Below, piece after piece: positions 24,693 through 32,615 of a DNA stretch of 64,000 nucleotides (positions within the stretch are counted from its first letter, which is position 1; every line of letters starts with the position of its first letter). A program made the translations under genes and the position numbers. Origin of the DNA: Planctomycetaceae bacterium (lineage in GTDB: Bacteria > Planctomycetota > Planctomycetia > Planctomycetales > Planctomycetaceae). The stretch lies in the NCBI GenBank assembly GCA_021732845.1, contig JAKFUF010000070.1, forward strand, positions 1 to 64,000, given 5' to 3'. Below the pieces are notes generated by a model that had not been told where the DNA came from, made no database searches, and was given only the letters and a program-made list of their open reading frames with translations.

Positions 24693-25292
24693 GTGCAGTT
24701 TGATCCAGCTCCAAAGTGGGGAGGTCCGCACCGTCAACACATCCGGCTGTATCATGGTTGCTTGCTGAACGACAAAAAGCTGATCTTGCAGAACGGGATT
24801 GATCTCAACCACAGTCGTGTGAACTCCGACTTCGGTCGAGGGTTTTATACGACGACCGTTTTTTACCAAGCTGAGCAGTGGGCTTGGACTCGGTTTCATA
24901 AGATGAAAGCGCAAGTGCGGAATTTCCCGGTCGTTCTTGAATTTGTGCTTGATCGAAGAGAGTTGTCTGACTTGCGATGGATGAGCTTTGTGCTCGGCTC
25001 ACGCGAAAATCATGACTTCTGGAGCTTGGTTCAGCACTGCCGGCAGAGCACCAATGCAGCGATTAGAGATCACCGGGGTCCCGTCCCTGATCCGAAAGAC
25101 AACACTTGGTGGTATGATGCAGTTGGCGGTCCGGTTGCTGCGATTTGGCAACAAAAGTTCGCCTTGCATGATGCAGATCAAATCAGCTTTCACACGAATG
25201 ATGGAATCAGACCGCTGAACGAGCAGATTAAGCATAAAAAATCCAACTCTCACCGCGTAAAGGCACCCTCCTCTGGGCATCGAAAGGCTTGA
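24693..25292 (+). CDS. DUF3990 family protein (ADP-ribosyltransferase-like, putative toxin)
   Basis: 199 residues if the GTG at 24693 is the start. GTG 24672 and TTG 24483 are in frame too, but the extra N-terminal residues look non-coding and family members begin close to the LYHG motif. The sequence IRLYHGCLL...NGIDL, then SDFGRGFYTTTVFYQAEQWAW, matches DUF3990, a family with the H-Y-[EDQ]-type ADP-ribosyltransferase layout (His of YHG, Tyr of FYTT). The rest includes PVVLEFVLDRRELSDL and DFWSLVQHCR and ends in a basic tail. No signal peptide. The stop is 3 bp before a small gene with its own ribosome-binding site, an arrangement typical of toxin-antitoxin pairs. Toxicity and target are inference. 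Local DNA is more AT-rich than neighbouring genes, hinting at transfer. Confidence 0.7.
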   Translation: MQFDPAPKWGGPHRQHIRLYHGCLLNDKKLILQNGIDLNHSRVNSDFGRGFYTTTVFYQAEQWAWTRFHKMKAQVRNFPVVLEFVLDRRELSDLRWMSFVLGSRENHDFWSLVQHCRQSTNAAIRDHRGPVPDPKDNTWWYDAVGGPVAAIWQQKFALHDADQISFHTNDGIRPLNEQIKHKKSNSHRVKAPSSGHRKA

Positions 25293-25295
25293 AAC

Positions 25296-25535
25296 CTGAG
25301 CCAACAATTAAGCCGAAAGGAAGCTATTGCGGAGTTTTGGAAGGCCGTCGAAGAGATCATCACCAATCAATACAACTGGAAGCCCCGGGACGCCGGCCGC
25401 GTCGTCAACGCCTACAAAAGAGAAGTAAGCTATTTGGGCGACGTGATTTATAATCAGGGCGAGCCAGAAATCGCGAGGTTTCTCAGTGAACGACTCGCCA
25501 CTGAAAGCGTTGCTCCCAACAACCACGCCGTGTAA
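25296..25535 (+). CDS. Small protein coupled to DUF3990 gene (putative antitoxin or partner)
   Basis: 79 codons, uninterrupted, in the same frame as the upstream gene, and starting at CTG 25296. AAAGG lies at 25283-25287, about 8 nt before that CTG, and no ATG, GTG or TTG is available in frame nearby, so a CTG start is the best reading. The protein begins LSQQLSRKEAIAEFWKAVEE, continues ITNQYNWKPRDAGRVVNAYK and REVSYLGDVIYNQGEPEIAR, and ends ATESVAPNNHAV. It is helical, mildly basic in the middle, has no membrane segment, and is unlike anything I can name. Composition and reading-frame quality support coding. Known DUF3990 genes often sit beside small partner genes such as DUF3791; this one does not look like DUF3791 by eye. 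Confidence 0.6.
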   Translation: MSQQLSRKEAIAEFWKAVEEIITNQYNWKPRDAGRVVNAYKREVSYLGDVIYNQGEPEIARFLSERLATESVAPNNHAV

Positions 25536-25550
25536 TTCCGCTTGTTGAAA

Positions 25551-25570
25551 AATTCTTCGAGGAAGAATCT
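25551..25570. promoter_or_regulatory. Small hairpin just upstream of purQ
   Basis: ATTCTTC and GAAGAAT flank a three-base loop, ending about 10 bp before the purQ ATG and after the small gene's stop. It may end the upstream transcript or influence purQ translation. Evidence is only the inverted repeat. Confidence 0.3.
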
Positions 25571-25578
25571 TCGCCATC

Positions 25579-26421
25579 ATGCCCCGCCCCCGTGTCTGTG
25601 TCCTGCGTGCTCCCGGAACCAATTGCGACGTGGAGACTGCCTTCGCGTTCGAACGCGTGGGGGCTGATGCCGAACGGGTGCATCTGTTTCGCCTCCTGGA
25701 ACAGCCGGAACGGTTGAAGGGGTTTCAGATCCTGTGCATTCCCGGCGGCTTCAGCTATGGGGACGATGTTGGCGCGGGCGTCATCTTTGGGAGCCAGTTG
25801 CGCGGGCGGTTGGGCGAGGCGATTCATGAATACCTCCAAGCGGACAAGCTGGCCCTCGGGATCTGCAACGGCTTTCAAGTCCTGATGAAGGCTGGCATCT
25901 TGCCGGGTGGCAGTTCCGCATGGCCGCCGTCGGGCGGGTGCCCGGAAGCCACCCTCACTTGGAATGACAACGGCCGCTACACCGCGCGCTGGGTCCACCT
26001 CGAAACGGCTGGCAGTTCCAGCATGTTTTTGCGGGGGATCGACTCGATTGAATTGCCGATTGCCCATGGCGAAGGCAAGGTCGTACCGCGCGATGCCGAT
26101 GTGCTGCAGGCGTGGAGCGACAATCAGCAGATCGCCCTGTGCTACAGCCAGCCGGTCACCCAGGAACTGGCCACGGCTGGAGCCAGACGGACCAGGGCGG
26201 AACTGACGACGACGCTGGGCTGGCCCCACAATCCGAATGGCAGCACCGCCAACATCGCCGGCCTATGCGACCCGACGGGCCGCGTCCTGGGGCTCATGCC
26301 CCACCCAGAACGGTTCCAGTTCGCCACGCAGCACCCGCAATGGACCCGCCGCGGCCTGAGCGGCCCCGACGAGGGCGCGGGACTGAAGCTGTTCCGAAAT
26401 GCAGTCGAATACTTCGGCTAG
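25579..26421 (+). CDS. purQ: Phosphoribosylformylglycinamidine synthase subunit I (glutaminase)
   Basis: 280 residues, ATG start. Class I glutamine amidotransferase subunit that supplies ammonia to PurL for conversion of FGAR to FGAM in purine synthesis (cytoplasm). Motifs: RAPGTNCDVETAFAFE at the N-terminus, oxyanion strand CIPGGFSYGDDVGAG, nucleophile LGICNGFQVLMK (Cys near residue 96), and GLMPHPERF with the catalytic His and Glu. It is about 50 residues longer than B. subtilis PurQ (227), with the extra in the middle around residues 110-215. No purS or purL is adjacent. Confidence 0.93.
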   Translation: MPRPRVCVLRAPGTNCDVETAFAFERVGADAERVHLFRLLEQPERLKGFQILCIPGGFSYGDDVGAGVIFGSQLRGRLGEAIHEYLQADKLALGICNGFQVLMKAGILPGGSSAWPPSGGCPEATLTWNDNGRYTARWVHLETAGSSSMFLRGIDSIELPIAHGEGKVVPRDADVLQAWSDNQQIALCYSQPVTQELATAGARRTRAELTTTLGWPHNPNGSTANIAGLCDPTGRVLGLMPHPERFQFATQHPQWTRRGLSGPDEGAGLKLFRNAVEYFG

Positions 26422-26424
26422 ACC

Positions 26425-26772
26425 TTACAGTCGCTCGTCACTGTGGCCGCGCCGGCGGAATTCCTGGAGGAACAACCACAACCCCACAATGAACAGGGAT
26501 GACGACATGAGTCCCAGGGTGCCCGTCAGCGCAAACATCGCTTGAATGGCAGTCATGTTGTCTATCTGCAAACCGGAGGCAATCGAGTCCAGGAACTGGC
26601 ACAGCAAGAAGTTGATTCCTGTGATCGCGGCAACGCTGGCGAATGCCGCGGCGAGTAACCACAGCCGCCAGGAGTAGCGGGTCTGTGTGAGGCAGAAAAC
26701 GAACCCGGCAAACGCAATCGCCAGATGCGCGAATTGCATCCCATACGAGACAAGCATGTCAAAGGACATCAT
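26425..26772 (-). CDS. Small membrane protein (hypothetical)
   Basis: 115 residues from ATG 26772. An in-frame TTG at 26814 would add 14 residues and overlap the upstream gene, so coupling through that TTG is also possible. Four predicted membrane helices: FAHLAIAFAGFVFCL, WLLAAAFASVAAITGINFLL, AIQAMFALTGTLGLM, and SLFIVGLWLFLQEF, ending in a short basic tail. No family recognised. It forms a pair with the similar-sized four-helix protein upstream (26801-27136); their arrangement and matching C-terminal 'LxFDFRR / LFLQEFRR' ends suggest related paralogues. Confidence 0.6.
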   Translation of the reverse strand: MMSFDMLVSYGMQFAHLAIAFAGFVFCLTQTRYSWRLWLLAAAFASVAAITGINFLLCQFLDSIASGLQIDNMTAIQAMFALTGTLGLMSSSLFIVGLWLFLQEFRRRGHSDERL

Positions 26773-26800
26773 GGCCACCGGCAAAGTTGCTGTTGTGGAG

Positions 26801-27136
26801 TCAGTACTCGTCAAGTGCGTGAACAGCCAGTCGCCACCGGCGGAAGTCGAACACCAAAAGAATCACGCCGACCAAGATCAGCAGTTGTGCCCCCAGGGAC
26901 GCCACTCCCACTGACCTGTAGAGCCATCGCATTAACTCCGGCTCCTGAAGCCACCCGGCGAAGAGCGGAAGCACAGTCCACCAGATCGATGTCAGGATGT
27001 CGATGGCGAATCCGCCAATGATCAGCCACAGGCGCGCCGAACTGCGGATGTGGAACAGGCACACCGCGATGACAAACAAATGGAGAACGATGCTCAGCAC
27101 CTGAAATATGGAACTGACGAGATTCAGTTGCGACAA
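26801..27136 (-). CDS. Small membrane protein (hypothetical), partner of downstream gene
   Basis: 111 residues from TTG 27136, chosen because GGGGAG lies about 7 nt upstream and the first helix follows soon after. The longer reading from 27226 would overlap the exonuclease gene and adds a non-membrane stretch. Four helices: SIFQVLSIVLHLFVIAVCLF, LWLIIGGFAIDILTSIWWTVLPLF, a weaker one near YRSVGVASLG, and QLLILVGVILLVF, then FDFRRWRL. No known domain. Its stop lies just before, or within, the start region of the next membrane gene on the same strand. Confidence 0.55.
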   Translation of the reverse strand: MSQLNLVSSIFQVLSIVLHLFVIAVCLFHIRSSARLWLIIGGFAIDILTSIWWTVLPLFAGWLQEPELMRWLYRSVGVASLGAQLLILVGVILLVFDFRRWRLAVHALDEY

Positions 27137-27189
27137 AATCGGTCTCCCCGCGGCGCACCTGTATGGATCGTTCCAGTCAATTCCGTGGC

Positions 27190-27777
27190 TCACTCGGCAG
27201 CCTGCCGTGACAGGTGCTCCTGCCACATGTTGCAGAACAGCGCCCCCTGTTCGATGGCGTCATCCAGCGCCAGATGGGTATGCGGCAGCGGATCGAACCA
27301 GCGTTTGGGCATCCGCCGCTTGGTCGAATCGCGGTAGGGCGTGCGCAGCATGGCCATGGCGAGTGTCTTGATGTCCAGCGCCGAGTGTGAGAACGGGTTC
27401 TCGCCCGCGAAGCGGTGCAGATACCAGGCAACGAACATGAAGTCGAATGCCACCGGGTAAGCCACGAACACTGGCTTGCCCGGCAGCGCCTTGAGCCACG
27501 CCACATACTTGGGCAATGCGGCTTCTGGTGCCTGAAGTTCGGTGCGGCAGGCCGCCCAGGCCTCAGGCTGCGTCTGCCACCAGGCCATCGTCTCGGGGCA
27601 GCCTTGGGCACCCGGCAGCAGCTCCAGATTCGCGGCAAACGTGGCCACAAGCGTCTTGTCGGCGGTATAGGCCGCCGAGCCGAAACTGAGCATCGAATGC
27701 GGTCCGGGAATCGGACCATCCGTTTCCACGTCGGTGCTGACGTAAATTTCGCGTGACTTCGCGGAATTGTCTTTCAT
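27190..27777 (-). CDS. DEDDh-type 3'-5' exonuclease
   Basis: 195 residues from the ATG at 27777; an ATG-equivalent nine codons further up is possible but adds a non-conserved tail. The RNase T/DnaQ superfamily motifs are visible: Exo [13 protein letters not shown] (Asp and Glu metal ligands), Exo [15 protein letters not shown] (Asp), Exo [16 protein letters not shown] (His and Asp). The fold acts on single-stranded or 3' overhang DNA or RNA with two Mg ions; the exact substrate is unknown. No polymerase domain is present, so this is a stand-alone trimming or repair nuclease. It is upstream of the two small membrane proteins on the same strand, with a 53-bp gap. Confidence 0.88.
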   Translation of the reverse strand: MKDNSAKSREIYVSTDVETDGPIPGPHSMLSFGSAAYTADKTLVATFAANLELLPGAQGCPETMAWWQTQPEAWAACRTELQAPEAALPKYVAWLKALPGKPVFVAYPVAFDFMFVAWYLHRFAGENPFSHSALDIKTLAMAMLRTPYRDSTKRRMPKRWFDPLPHTHLALDDAIEQGALFCNMWQEHLSRQAAE

Positions 27778-27846
27778 GGCCGCATTGTACCACGTGCCAT
27801 CCACGCTCGGAATTCGAACGCCGATTTGCCTTCCGTGGCCGCCTTT

Positions 27847-28839
27847 TTAGGCCGGCTTGGCCGCCATGACACTCAGCCGAACTTTGCTGTCATGATGCGC
27901 CGTGGCAATTGTGACGCCGTCGGGATGAAGTGCCATGTCGCGGGCACCGGTGGGCAGGGCGAACGAGTGGAATTCGTCCTTCTGGTCAGGCTTCCAGAAA
28001 AACAGGTTGCCCGCCCCCGACCCCGTGGCTCCGATCGTGAAGCCCTCTGGATGCAGCACCGTCCCCCAGGCCACCGCCTGGATATTGCCCTTGGTCAGGT
28101 GCATGATCGCTTCTTTCCCTGCCGCCCAGTCGACCTCCACGATCGCCGGGTTGCCCACTCCGGCAAAAGCGTTGGTGACATTGGTCACGCCGCCGCAGGC
28201 CAGGCGCGAGCCGTCGGCGTTGAACGCCATGCTGTGCGGCCCGCCATGATCGGCCATGAACGACGGGTCGTACTTCGTCAGCGCGGGGATGGGAATGGTC
28301 CGCACCGCTTTGCCGCCTTCCAGCTCCCAGTGGATGAACTGAGAAATCAAGTCGCCGGTGACCAGATCCTTGCCGTTGGGATGGAAGGCGACATTCCAGA
28401 TGTGCCGTTCGTGACCGGCCATCTCCCGCACCAGGCTGCCGTCTTCGACCTTCCAGACCTTGACTTTGAGGTCGTTTCCACACGAGGCGAGGAGCTGTCC
28501 ATCGGGGCTGACGGCAATCGCCCGGATCATCCCCTTGTGGGCTTCGACAGTTCGAATGGCGGCCGGCTTCTCCGCGATTGTGGCCGGCCACCAGATCAGC
28601 CGGCCATCAAAGCCCCCAGTGATCAGCACATCGCCCGGCTTGTTGAACGCCAGGCTGCGAACCCAGCTCTCTGGGTTGTATTCGACCTTGGTGCCCGCCG
28701 CATGGTCCCACCGCCAGACGCGAAAATCCTCGGCTCCCACGAAGAGAAACTTGCCCGTCGGATCAAACCGGCAGGCGATCAGCGGGGAGCTATGGTCGAG
28801 CGTTTTGGCGAGGTAGGTTTTGGCGGGTTCTGCCGGCAT
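27847..28839 (-). CDS. WD40 repeat protein
   Basis: 330 residues from the ATG at 28839, supported by GAAGGA about 8 nt upstream; the longer frame would run into the next gene upstream. About seven WD40-like repeats are visible, for example LIACRFDPTGKFLFVGAEDFRVWRWD, IRAIAVSPDGQLLASCGNDLKVKVWK and IWNVAFHPNGKDLVTGDLISQFIHWE, so the whole protein is one beta-propeller. No signal peptide, enzymatic domain or kinase fusion. Probably a cytoplasmic protein-protein scaffold, common in planctomycetes. It lies 29 bp downstream of the YkgJ-type gene and could be cotranscribed. Confidence 0.9.
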   Translation of the reverse strand: MPAEPAKTYLAKTLDHSSPLIACRFDPTGKFLFVGAEDFRVWRWDHAAGTKVEYNPESWVRSLAFNKPGDVLITGGFDGRLIWWPATIAEKPAAIRTVEAHKGMIRAIAVSPDGQLLASCGNDLKVKVWKVEDGSLVREMAGHERHIWNVAFHPNGKDLVTGDLISQFIHWELEGGKAVRTIPIPALTKYDPSFMADHGGPHSMAFNADGSRLACGGVTNVTNAFAGVGNPAIVEVDWAAGKEAIMHLTKGNIQAVAWGTVLHPEGFTIGATGSGAGNLFFWKPDQKDEFHSFALPTGARDMALHPDGVTIATAHHDSKVRLSVMAAKPA

Positions 28840-28868
28840 GGTTGATCCTTCGAGAAGTTGCGACGCGC

Positions 28869-29642
28869 TCAGTCGACCGTCGCCGTGGGAATATTGGGGT
28901 TTGCCGCCCGGCTGATGATTTCCTGAATCCATTCGGTTCCGGGCCGTTCAAACGGTTCGGTGGTGCGGTTGCGTGCCCAGTCGAGCGCGAGAATCAGCGG
29001 AACCCAGCGGATGAATGTGTCGCCGCGGCGGACTGGGTCCGTTTTGGCCACCGCCGGCCAAAGTTCGGGGTTCATTTCCACCAAGTCAATCTGGTTGTAG
29101 TCGAGCGTCGCACAATGCTCCGGCGACGAAGTCACCAGATATTCGCGGCAGGCGAGTGGACGGTCCGGATGAATCGAGCAGGCTTCGTCTTCCAGGAATG
29201 GGCAGGGGATGCCGAGGAAAAAGTATTCGCGGCCGTTGGCATCGACACTTTCCTGCGGCAGGCCCTGGCGGTTCTGTAGCCGCTCCAGCAATCCCGCCGC
29301 AGCCAACTTATCGTGAGCTTCGGCAAACCGCCGCAGAATCTCCGTGCGGCGTGGCTCAGGCATCAGTTCCACCAGATCGGCGATGTCCTGCGCTTCGACC
29401 TCGGAAATCGGCACCAACTGCCGGCAGCAAGCGCCGCAGCCCGCGCAGCACGAGATCTTCTTCCCCTGTTCCTCGACGCGCTGGACTGCCACTCCGACAA
29501 ACTGGTTTTCCAACTGATGCAGCATCGGCAGCAGTGACTGCAGCGGCACCGGGTCAACCGGCACCGTCATCCGCAGTTGGAGCGCCCGGTCGCCCATGTT
29601 GAACTTGAACTGCGCCGTCGCCATCGTCAGTTCTTGGGACAT
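28869..29642 (-). CDS. YkgJ family cysteine-cluster protein
   Basis: 257 residues, ATG start. The central part has the YkgJ/UPF0153 pattern of zinc- or iron-binding cysteines: SCCAGCGACCRQLVPIS near residue 65 and then GIPCPFLEDEACSIHPDRPLACREY near residue 140. The Cys spacing (CxxCxxCC...C...C.IH..RP..CR) fits the family signature. The N-terminal 50 residues are less conserved, and the C-terminal 90 contain WxRN and FERPGTEW. Function of the family is unknown; the cysteine cluster probably binds metal. Cytoplasmic by lack of signal. Probably cotranscribed with the WD40 gene. Confidence 0.85.
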   Translation of the reverse strand: MSQELTMATAQFKFNMGDRALQLRMTVPVDPVPLQSLLPMLHQLENQFVGVAVQRVEEQGKKISCCAGCGACCRQLVPISEVEAQDIADLVELMPEPRRTEILRRFAEAHDKLAAAGLLERLQNRQGLPQESVDANGREYFFLGIPCPFLEDEACSIHPDRPLACREYLVTSSPEHCATLDYNQIDLVEMNPELWPAVAKTDPVRRGDTFIRWVPLILALDWARNRTTEPFERPGTEWIQEIISRAANPNIPTATVD

Positions 29643-29728
29643 TTCGATTCTCGATTCTCTGAACTAATGGACCCCACCATTCGATTCGAGCTGAACTCCC
29701 AATCGAAAATCGAAAATCGAAAATGCCG
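29643..29728. repeat. AATCGAAAAT-type inverted repeat between genes
   Basis: TTTCGATTCTCGATTCTC at the left side and AATCGAAAATCGAAAATCG at the right (29701-29725) are imperfect reverse complements. Similar AATCGAAAAT runs occur at 14312-14330 and 60371-60401. A short dispersed repeat or degenerate MITE end is likely. Confidence 0.45.
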
Positions 29729-30580
29729 TCACTTGGTCCAGGCGTCAAACAGCGCCCGGTAGTAGTGCATGACACGCACCGCATCAGTCGTTGGCGGGCT
29801 TTCAGAGAGCAGGTAGCCGGTGTAGTTCTGTTGCTTCAACAGGGCGAAAAACTCCCGGTAGGGATACTGCTTGTCGTACAGGTCGTGAATATGGATGGTG
29901 CCGCCCAGCTTGTCTTTGAGCAGGTTGAAACTGGTGGCGAGTGAGCCACCAACAGTTTCGCCGGGGTTGCTGTTCCAGCAGGCGACAACATTGGGCTGAT
30001 TGGCGATCTTCAGGATCTTCTGCATCACGGCGGGATCAGACGTCCCATTGCCATGCACTTCCACGCGAATTTCCTGATTGAATCCCTGGGCGAATTTTCC
30101 GCATTCGGCCAGCGCTTCACCGATCCGGGCAAATGTCCGTTCGCGGTCTTCACCCTTCACGATCCCGTTGGGGCGAACCTTGACGCCTGAGCCACCGATG
30201 TCGGCCGACAACTCGACGAACTTCTTGGTCAGTTCGACGTTCTGCAGCACAACCCCGTGGTCGGGGTTCTGGTATTCGCAGGCAGTCCCCGGGCCGACGA
30301 ACTTGACGGGCGAATCCGCGAACCGCTGCCGAACTTCCATTCGCTCAGGCTTCGAGAGGGCGATCTCCACGCCGTGTTTGTGCGTGGTCCGCAGCTCAAC
30401 CCCCTCGAAACCGGTGTCGGTGCAATTCTTGATGAGCGTGGGAAGATCCCATTCGGCTCCCCACATGTACGTCACCATGCCAAGTTTCATCGGTCGTGCC
30501 CAGGCGGAAGTGCGGGTGGATGCAACGCCAAGCGTAAGGAAAATCTGACGCTCCGTCCATCCGCCGACCGGCTTTATCAA
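29729..30580 (-). CDS. Sugar phosphate isomerase/epimerase-like TIM barrel (probably exported)
   Basis: 283 residues from TTG 30580; ATG 30490 is an alternative that removes the first 30 residues. I kept the longer form because residues 12-29 (QIFLTLGVASTRTSAWA) look like a signal peptide, as in many planctomycete homologues. The mature part is a xylose-isomerase-like TIM barrel (AP endonuclease 2 family): KLGMVTYMWGAEWDLPTLI, GFEGVELRTTHKHGVE, HGNGTSDPAV, IHIHDLYDKQYPY. His and Glu residues typical of the metal site are present. The substrate is unknown. It lies 86 bp upstream of the YkgJ gene on the same strand. Confidence 0.82.
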   Translation of the reverse strand: MIKPVGGWTERQIFLTLGVASTRTSAWARPMKLGMVTYMWGAEWDLPTLIKNCTDTGFEGVELRTTHKHGVEIALSKPERMEVRQRFADSPVKFVGPGTACEYQNPDHGVVLQNVELTKKFVELSADIGGSGVKVRPNGIVKGEDRERTFARIGEALAECGKFAQGFNQEIRVEVHGNGTSDPAVMQKILKIANQPNVVACWNSNPGETVGGSLATSFNLLKDKLGGTIHIHDLYDKQYPYREFFALLKQQNYTGYLLSESPPTTDAVRVMHYYRALFDAWTK

Positions 30581-30903
30581 CGACCAATAGAAATGTCACA
30601 CTCTGGCATCGGTGACCATGTCGAATGAACGCCGGGGTTCGCGAGCGGTGGGAAGCGTTGCGATGGACTGGCCGGCGATCGCCAGTGACTCTGCTCTGGT
30701 CTGCGGACACTCAGGCATTCATGCCAATCTGTCGGCTTCAGTTCCTTTCGCCCCGGGACTGGTGTGGCACAACTCATTGCTAGTTCATGCGTTGTGGACG
30801 GAACTCTGCTGCCAGTGCAAACCATCCGAAAAGTAGTTGCCCTGAGACATCGCGTGGCGTAAAACTGATGTGAGCGTCTTCCAAATCACATCAGGAGCGC
30901 ACC
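30581..30903. other. Divergent intergenic region
   Basis: About 320 bp between the leftward isomerase and rightward HPF/RaiA-like genes. It must carry promoters for both, but I could not single out a convincing one. No repeat or RNA structure was noted. Confidence 0.35.
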
Positions 30904-31230
30904 ATGAGACTTTCTTTGCAGTGCCACGGCGTCGAGCGCACCGAAGAACTTCAGGCCCATTGTGAGCGCCGGCTCGAAACGGCACTGGCTCGCTTCGAAC
31001 GCCGCCTCGGACGGGTGACGGCGAATCTTTCCGACCAAAACGGACCCCGTGGCGGGATCGACCAACTCTGCCGCATCGTGGCTCATATCCACGGAATCGG
31101 CGATGTGGTGGCGGAGGCCTGCGAGCAGGCGGCGGGGGCGGCGATCAATAAGGCAGTTGATCGCTTGAACGCCGCGATTTCTCACGCGGTCGACCGAAAG
31201 CGAAATCTGCGGCCGGCCGGAGTCCAGTGA
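30904..31230 (+). CDS. HPF/RaiA-like ribosome-associated protein
   Basis: 108 residues with a strong AGGAG ribosome-binding site. The pattern RLSLQCHGVERTEELQAHCERRLETALARFERRL followed by IVAHIHGIGDVVAEACEQAAGAAINKAVDRLNAAI matches the small sigma-54 modulation/HPF/RaiA fold (beta-alpha-beta-beta-beta-alpha), which binds the decoding region of the 30S subunit during hibernation. It lacks the C-terminal dimerisation domain of long HPF. The basic C-terminus (HAVDRKRNLRP) is in keeping with RNA binding. As a diverged member, a role other than hibernation is possible. Confidence 0.8.
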   Translation: MRLSLQCHGVERTEELQAHCERRLETALARFERRLGRVTANLSDQNGPRGGIDQLCRIVAHIHGIGDVVAEACEQAAGAAINKAVDRLNAAISHAVDRKRNLRPAGVQ

Positions 31231-31283
31231 TCGCTTCGCTTGTATCGACTCCACTTCTCAGTTGCCTTGCGACAGACGGCATA

Positions 31284-31320
31284 GATCGTGGGTGGCTCAC
31301 ATGAGCCACCCGCCACGATC
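31284..31320. terminator. Hairpin between convergent genes
   Basis: GGGTGGCTCA (31290-31299) and TGAGCCACCC (31302-31311) are perfect 10-bp arms with a 2-base loop, extended by GATCGTG and CACGATC outside. It lies between the convergent HPF-like and TPR lipoprotein genes and touches the latter's stop codon. A two-way transcript end is likely; there is no strong T-run. Confidence 0.6.
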
Positions 31321-32329
31321 AATGCGGTACGACAACTGGGAGGTCCGAGCCGATCTGCAGGTCGGCATGAGCGGGATCGACAGGGGTGGGAGACGCGCCA
31401 ACTTGCACTGGTTGAATCGGTTCGTTGATTCCAGCCGGAGTCGGCTGCAACAATGACCCGAGTGGAACCGGTGTGTTTGGCGCGGCTGCCAGTTGAGGGG
31501 CTCCCGCTGGGGTCGGTACAGCCATCGGCGTCGGCACGGGGGCCGAAGTCGGACCATAAGCCGCGACGACGGGAGTGCCGGGCTGATACTGTTGGACGAT
31601 CATCGGCTGGGGACCGATCATTGGGGTGCCCTGCACAACGACCGTAGGGCCGGCCATCGCGCCACCGGATGACATCATGCCTGTGCGCGGGTTGTCAAGT
31701 GTGGCCAGCCGCGACTGAACTTCGGGCTGATACCAGCGTTTGTTCAGCGAGATCTTGTACATCGCCGCAGCGCGGTCGTGTTGGTTGGTGTCCTGGTACA
31801 ACTGGCCGAGCTGCGCGGCAGCGATATGGTCCTGCGGGTCGAGCCGGCGGGCGGTCAACAGCAGTTCCTCGGAACCGGCCACATCGCCCATCTCGCGCTT
31901 GAGCCACGCGGTCTCGATGTACGGCTTGGCGGAATACGGCTGCGACGCGACCCAGGTCTGCATGGCCGCCAGAGCCTCTTCGCCACGGCCTTGATCCTTC
32001 AGCATGACTGCCAGGCTGTGGTAGGTCGCTTGATGCGCGGGATCCACTTTAAGGGCCTGTCGGTACACCGACTCGGCACCAGCGATGTCGCCCTGCCGGC
32101 GCATGGCGGAGGCCATGTTGTGGTAGTAGTCGGCGTTGTACGGATCATTGGCGACAGCCCGCTGAAATTCGGCGCGGGCGGCCGTGTAATTTCCACGTTT
32201 GTAGTCGAACATGCCGGCCTGATTGGACACAAAGGCATGCGGCCCGTTGCAGCCGGCAAAGCCTGCCAGACAGAGGCCCGCGAAGAGAGATCGGGTCAGG
32301 ATGCGTTGGACGAAATGGCCCGCGATCAT
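31319..32329 (-). CDS. TPR repeat lipoprotein
   Basis: 336 residues from ATG 32329, chosen over a TTG six codons upstream because GGAGA lies about 9 nt before it. The lipobox FAGLCLAGFAGC places the lipidated Cys near residue 27. Residues about 40-205 contain four to five TPRs (KRGNYTAARAEFQRAVANDPYNADYYHNMA, GDIAGAESVYRQALKVDPAHQATYHSLA, and so on). The C-terminal third is a Pro/Ala/Gln-rich region (PGTPVVAAYGPTSAPVPTP), presumably disordered. Envelope-anchored scaffold; no partner known. Convergent with the HPF-like gene across a strong hairpin. Confidence 0.87.
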   Translation of the reverse strand: MIAGHFVQRILTRSLFAGLCLAGFAGCNGPHAFVSNQAGMFDYKRGNYTAARAEFQRAVANDPYNADYYHNMASAMRRQGDIAGAESVYRQALKVDPAHQATYHSLAVMLKDQGRGEEALAAMQTWVASQPYSAKPYIETAWLKREMGDVAGSEELLLTARRLDPQDHIAAAQLGQLYQDTNQHDRAAAMYKISLNKRWYQPEVQSRLATLDNPRTGMMSSGGAMAGPTVVVQGTPMIGPQPMIVQQYQPGTPVVAAYGPTSAPVPTPMAVPTPAGAPQLAAAPNTPVPLGSLLQPTPAGINEPIQPVQVGASPTPVDPAHADLQIGSDLPVVVPH

Positions 32330-32615
32330 GTCGTGACGTCTCCGCAAAAATTCGTGCCCGTCCCTTCAGGCGTCGGAAACCGGGTGAAGATTTCACCGGA
32401 TTCAAAAAGCCTGAAACGAACAGTTCAAACCCTCGAACAGGGGTTGAATGCCGCATCAGCAAAGCGGGATCGCCCGTTTGCCGGTCAAAATCGAGGTGTG
32501 GATTCGGAGGAGCTTGAGAGAGGGCGGGAAAATAGCCGCGAAGGCTGAATGACGCAAGACCCATTCTCGGGAATCTCGCCGGCACGAATTGGTTTTTCTC
32601 AAGTTCGGCGAGGAA

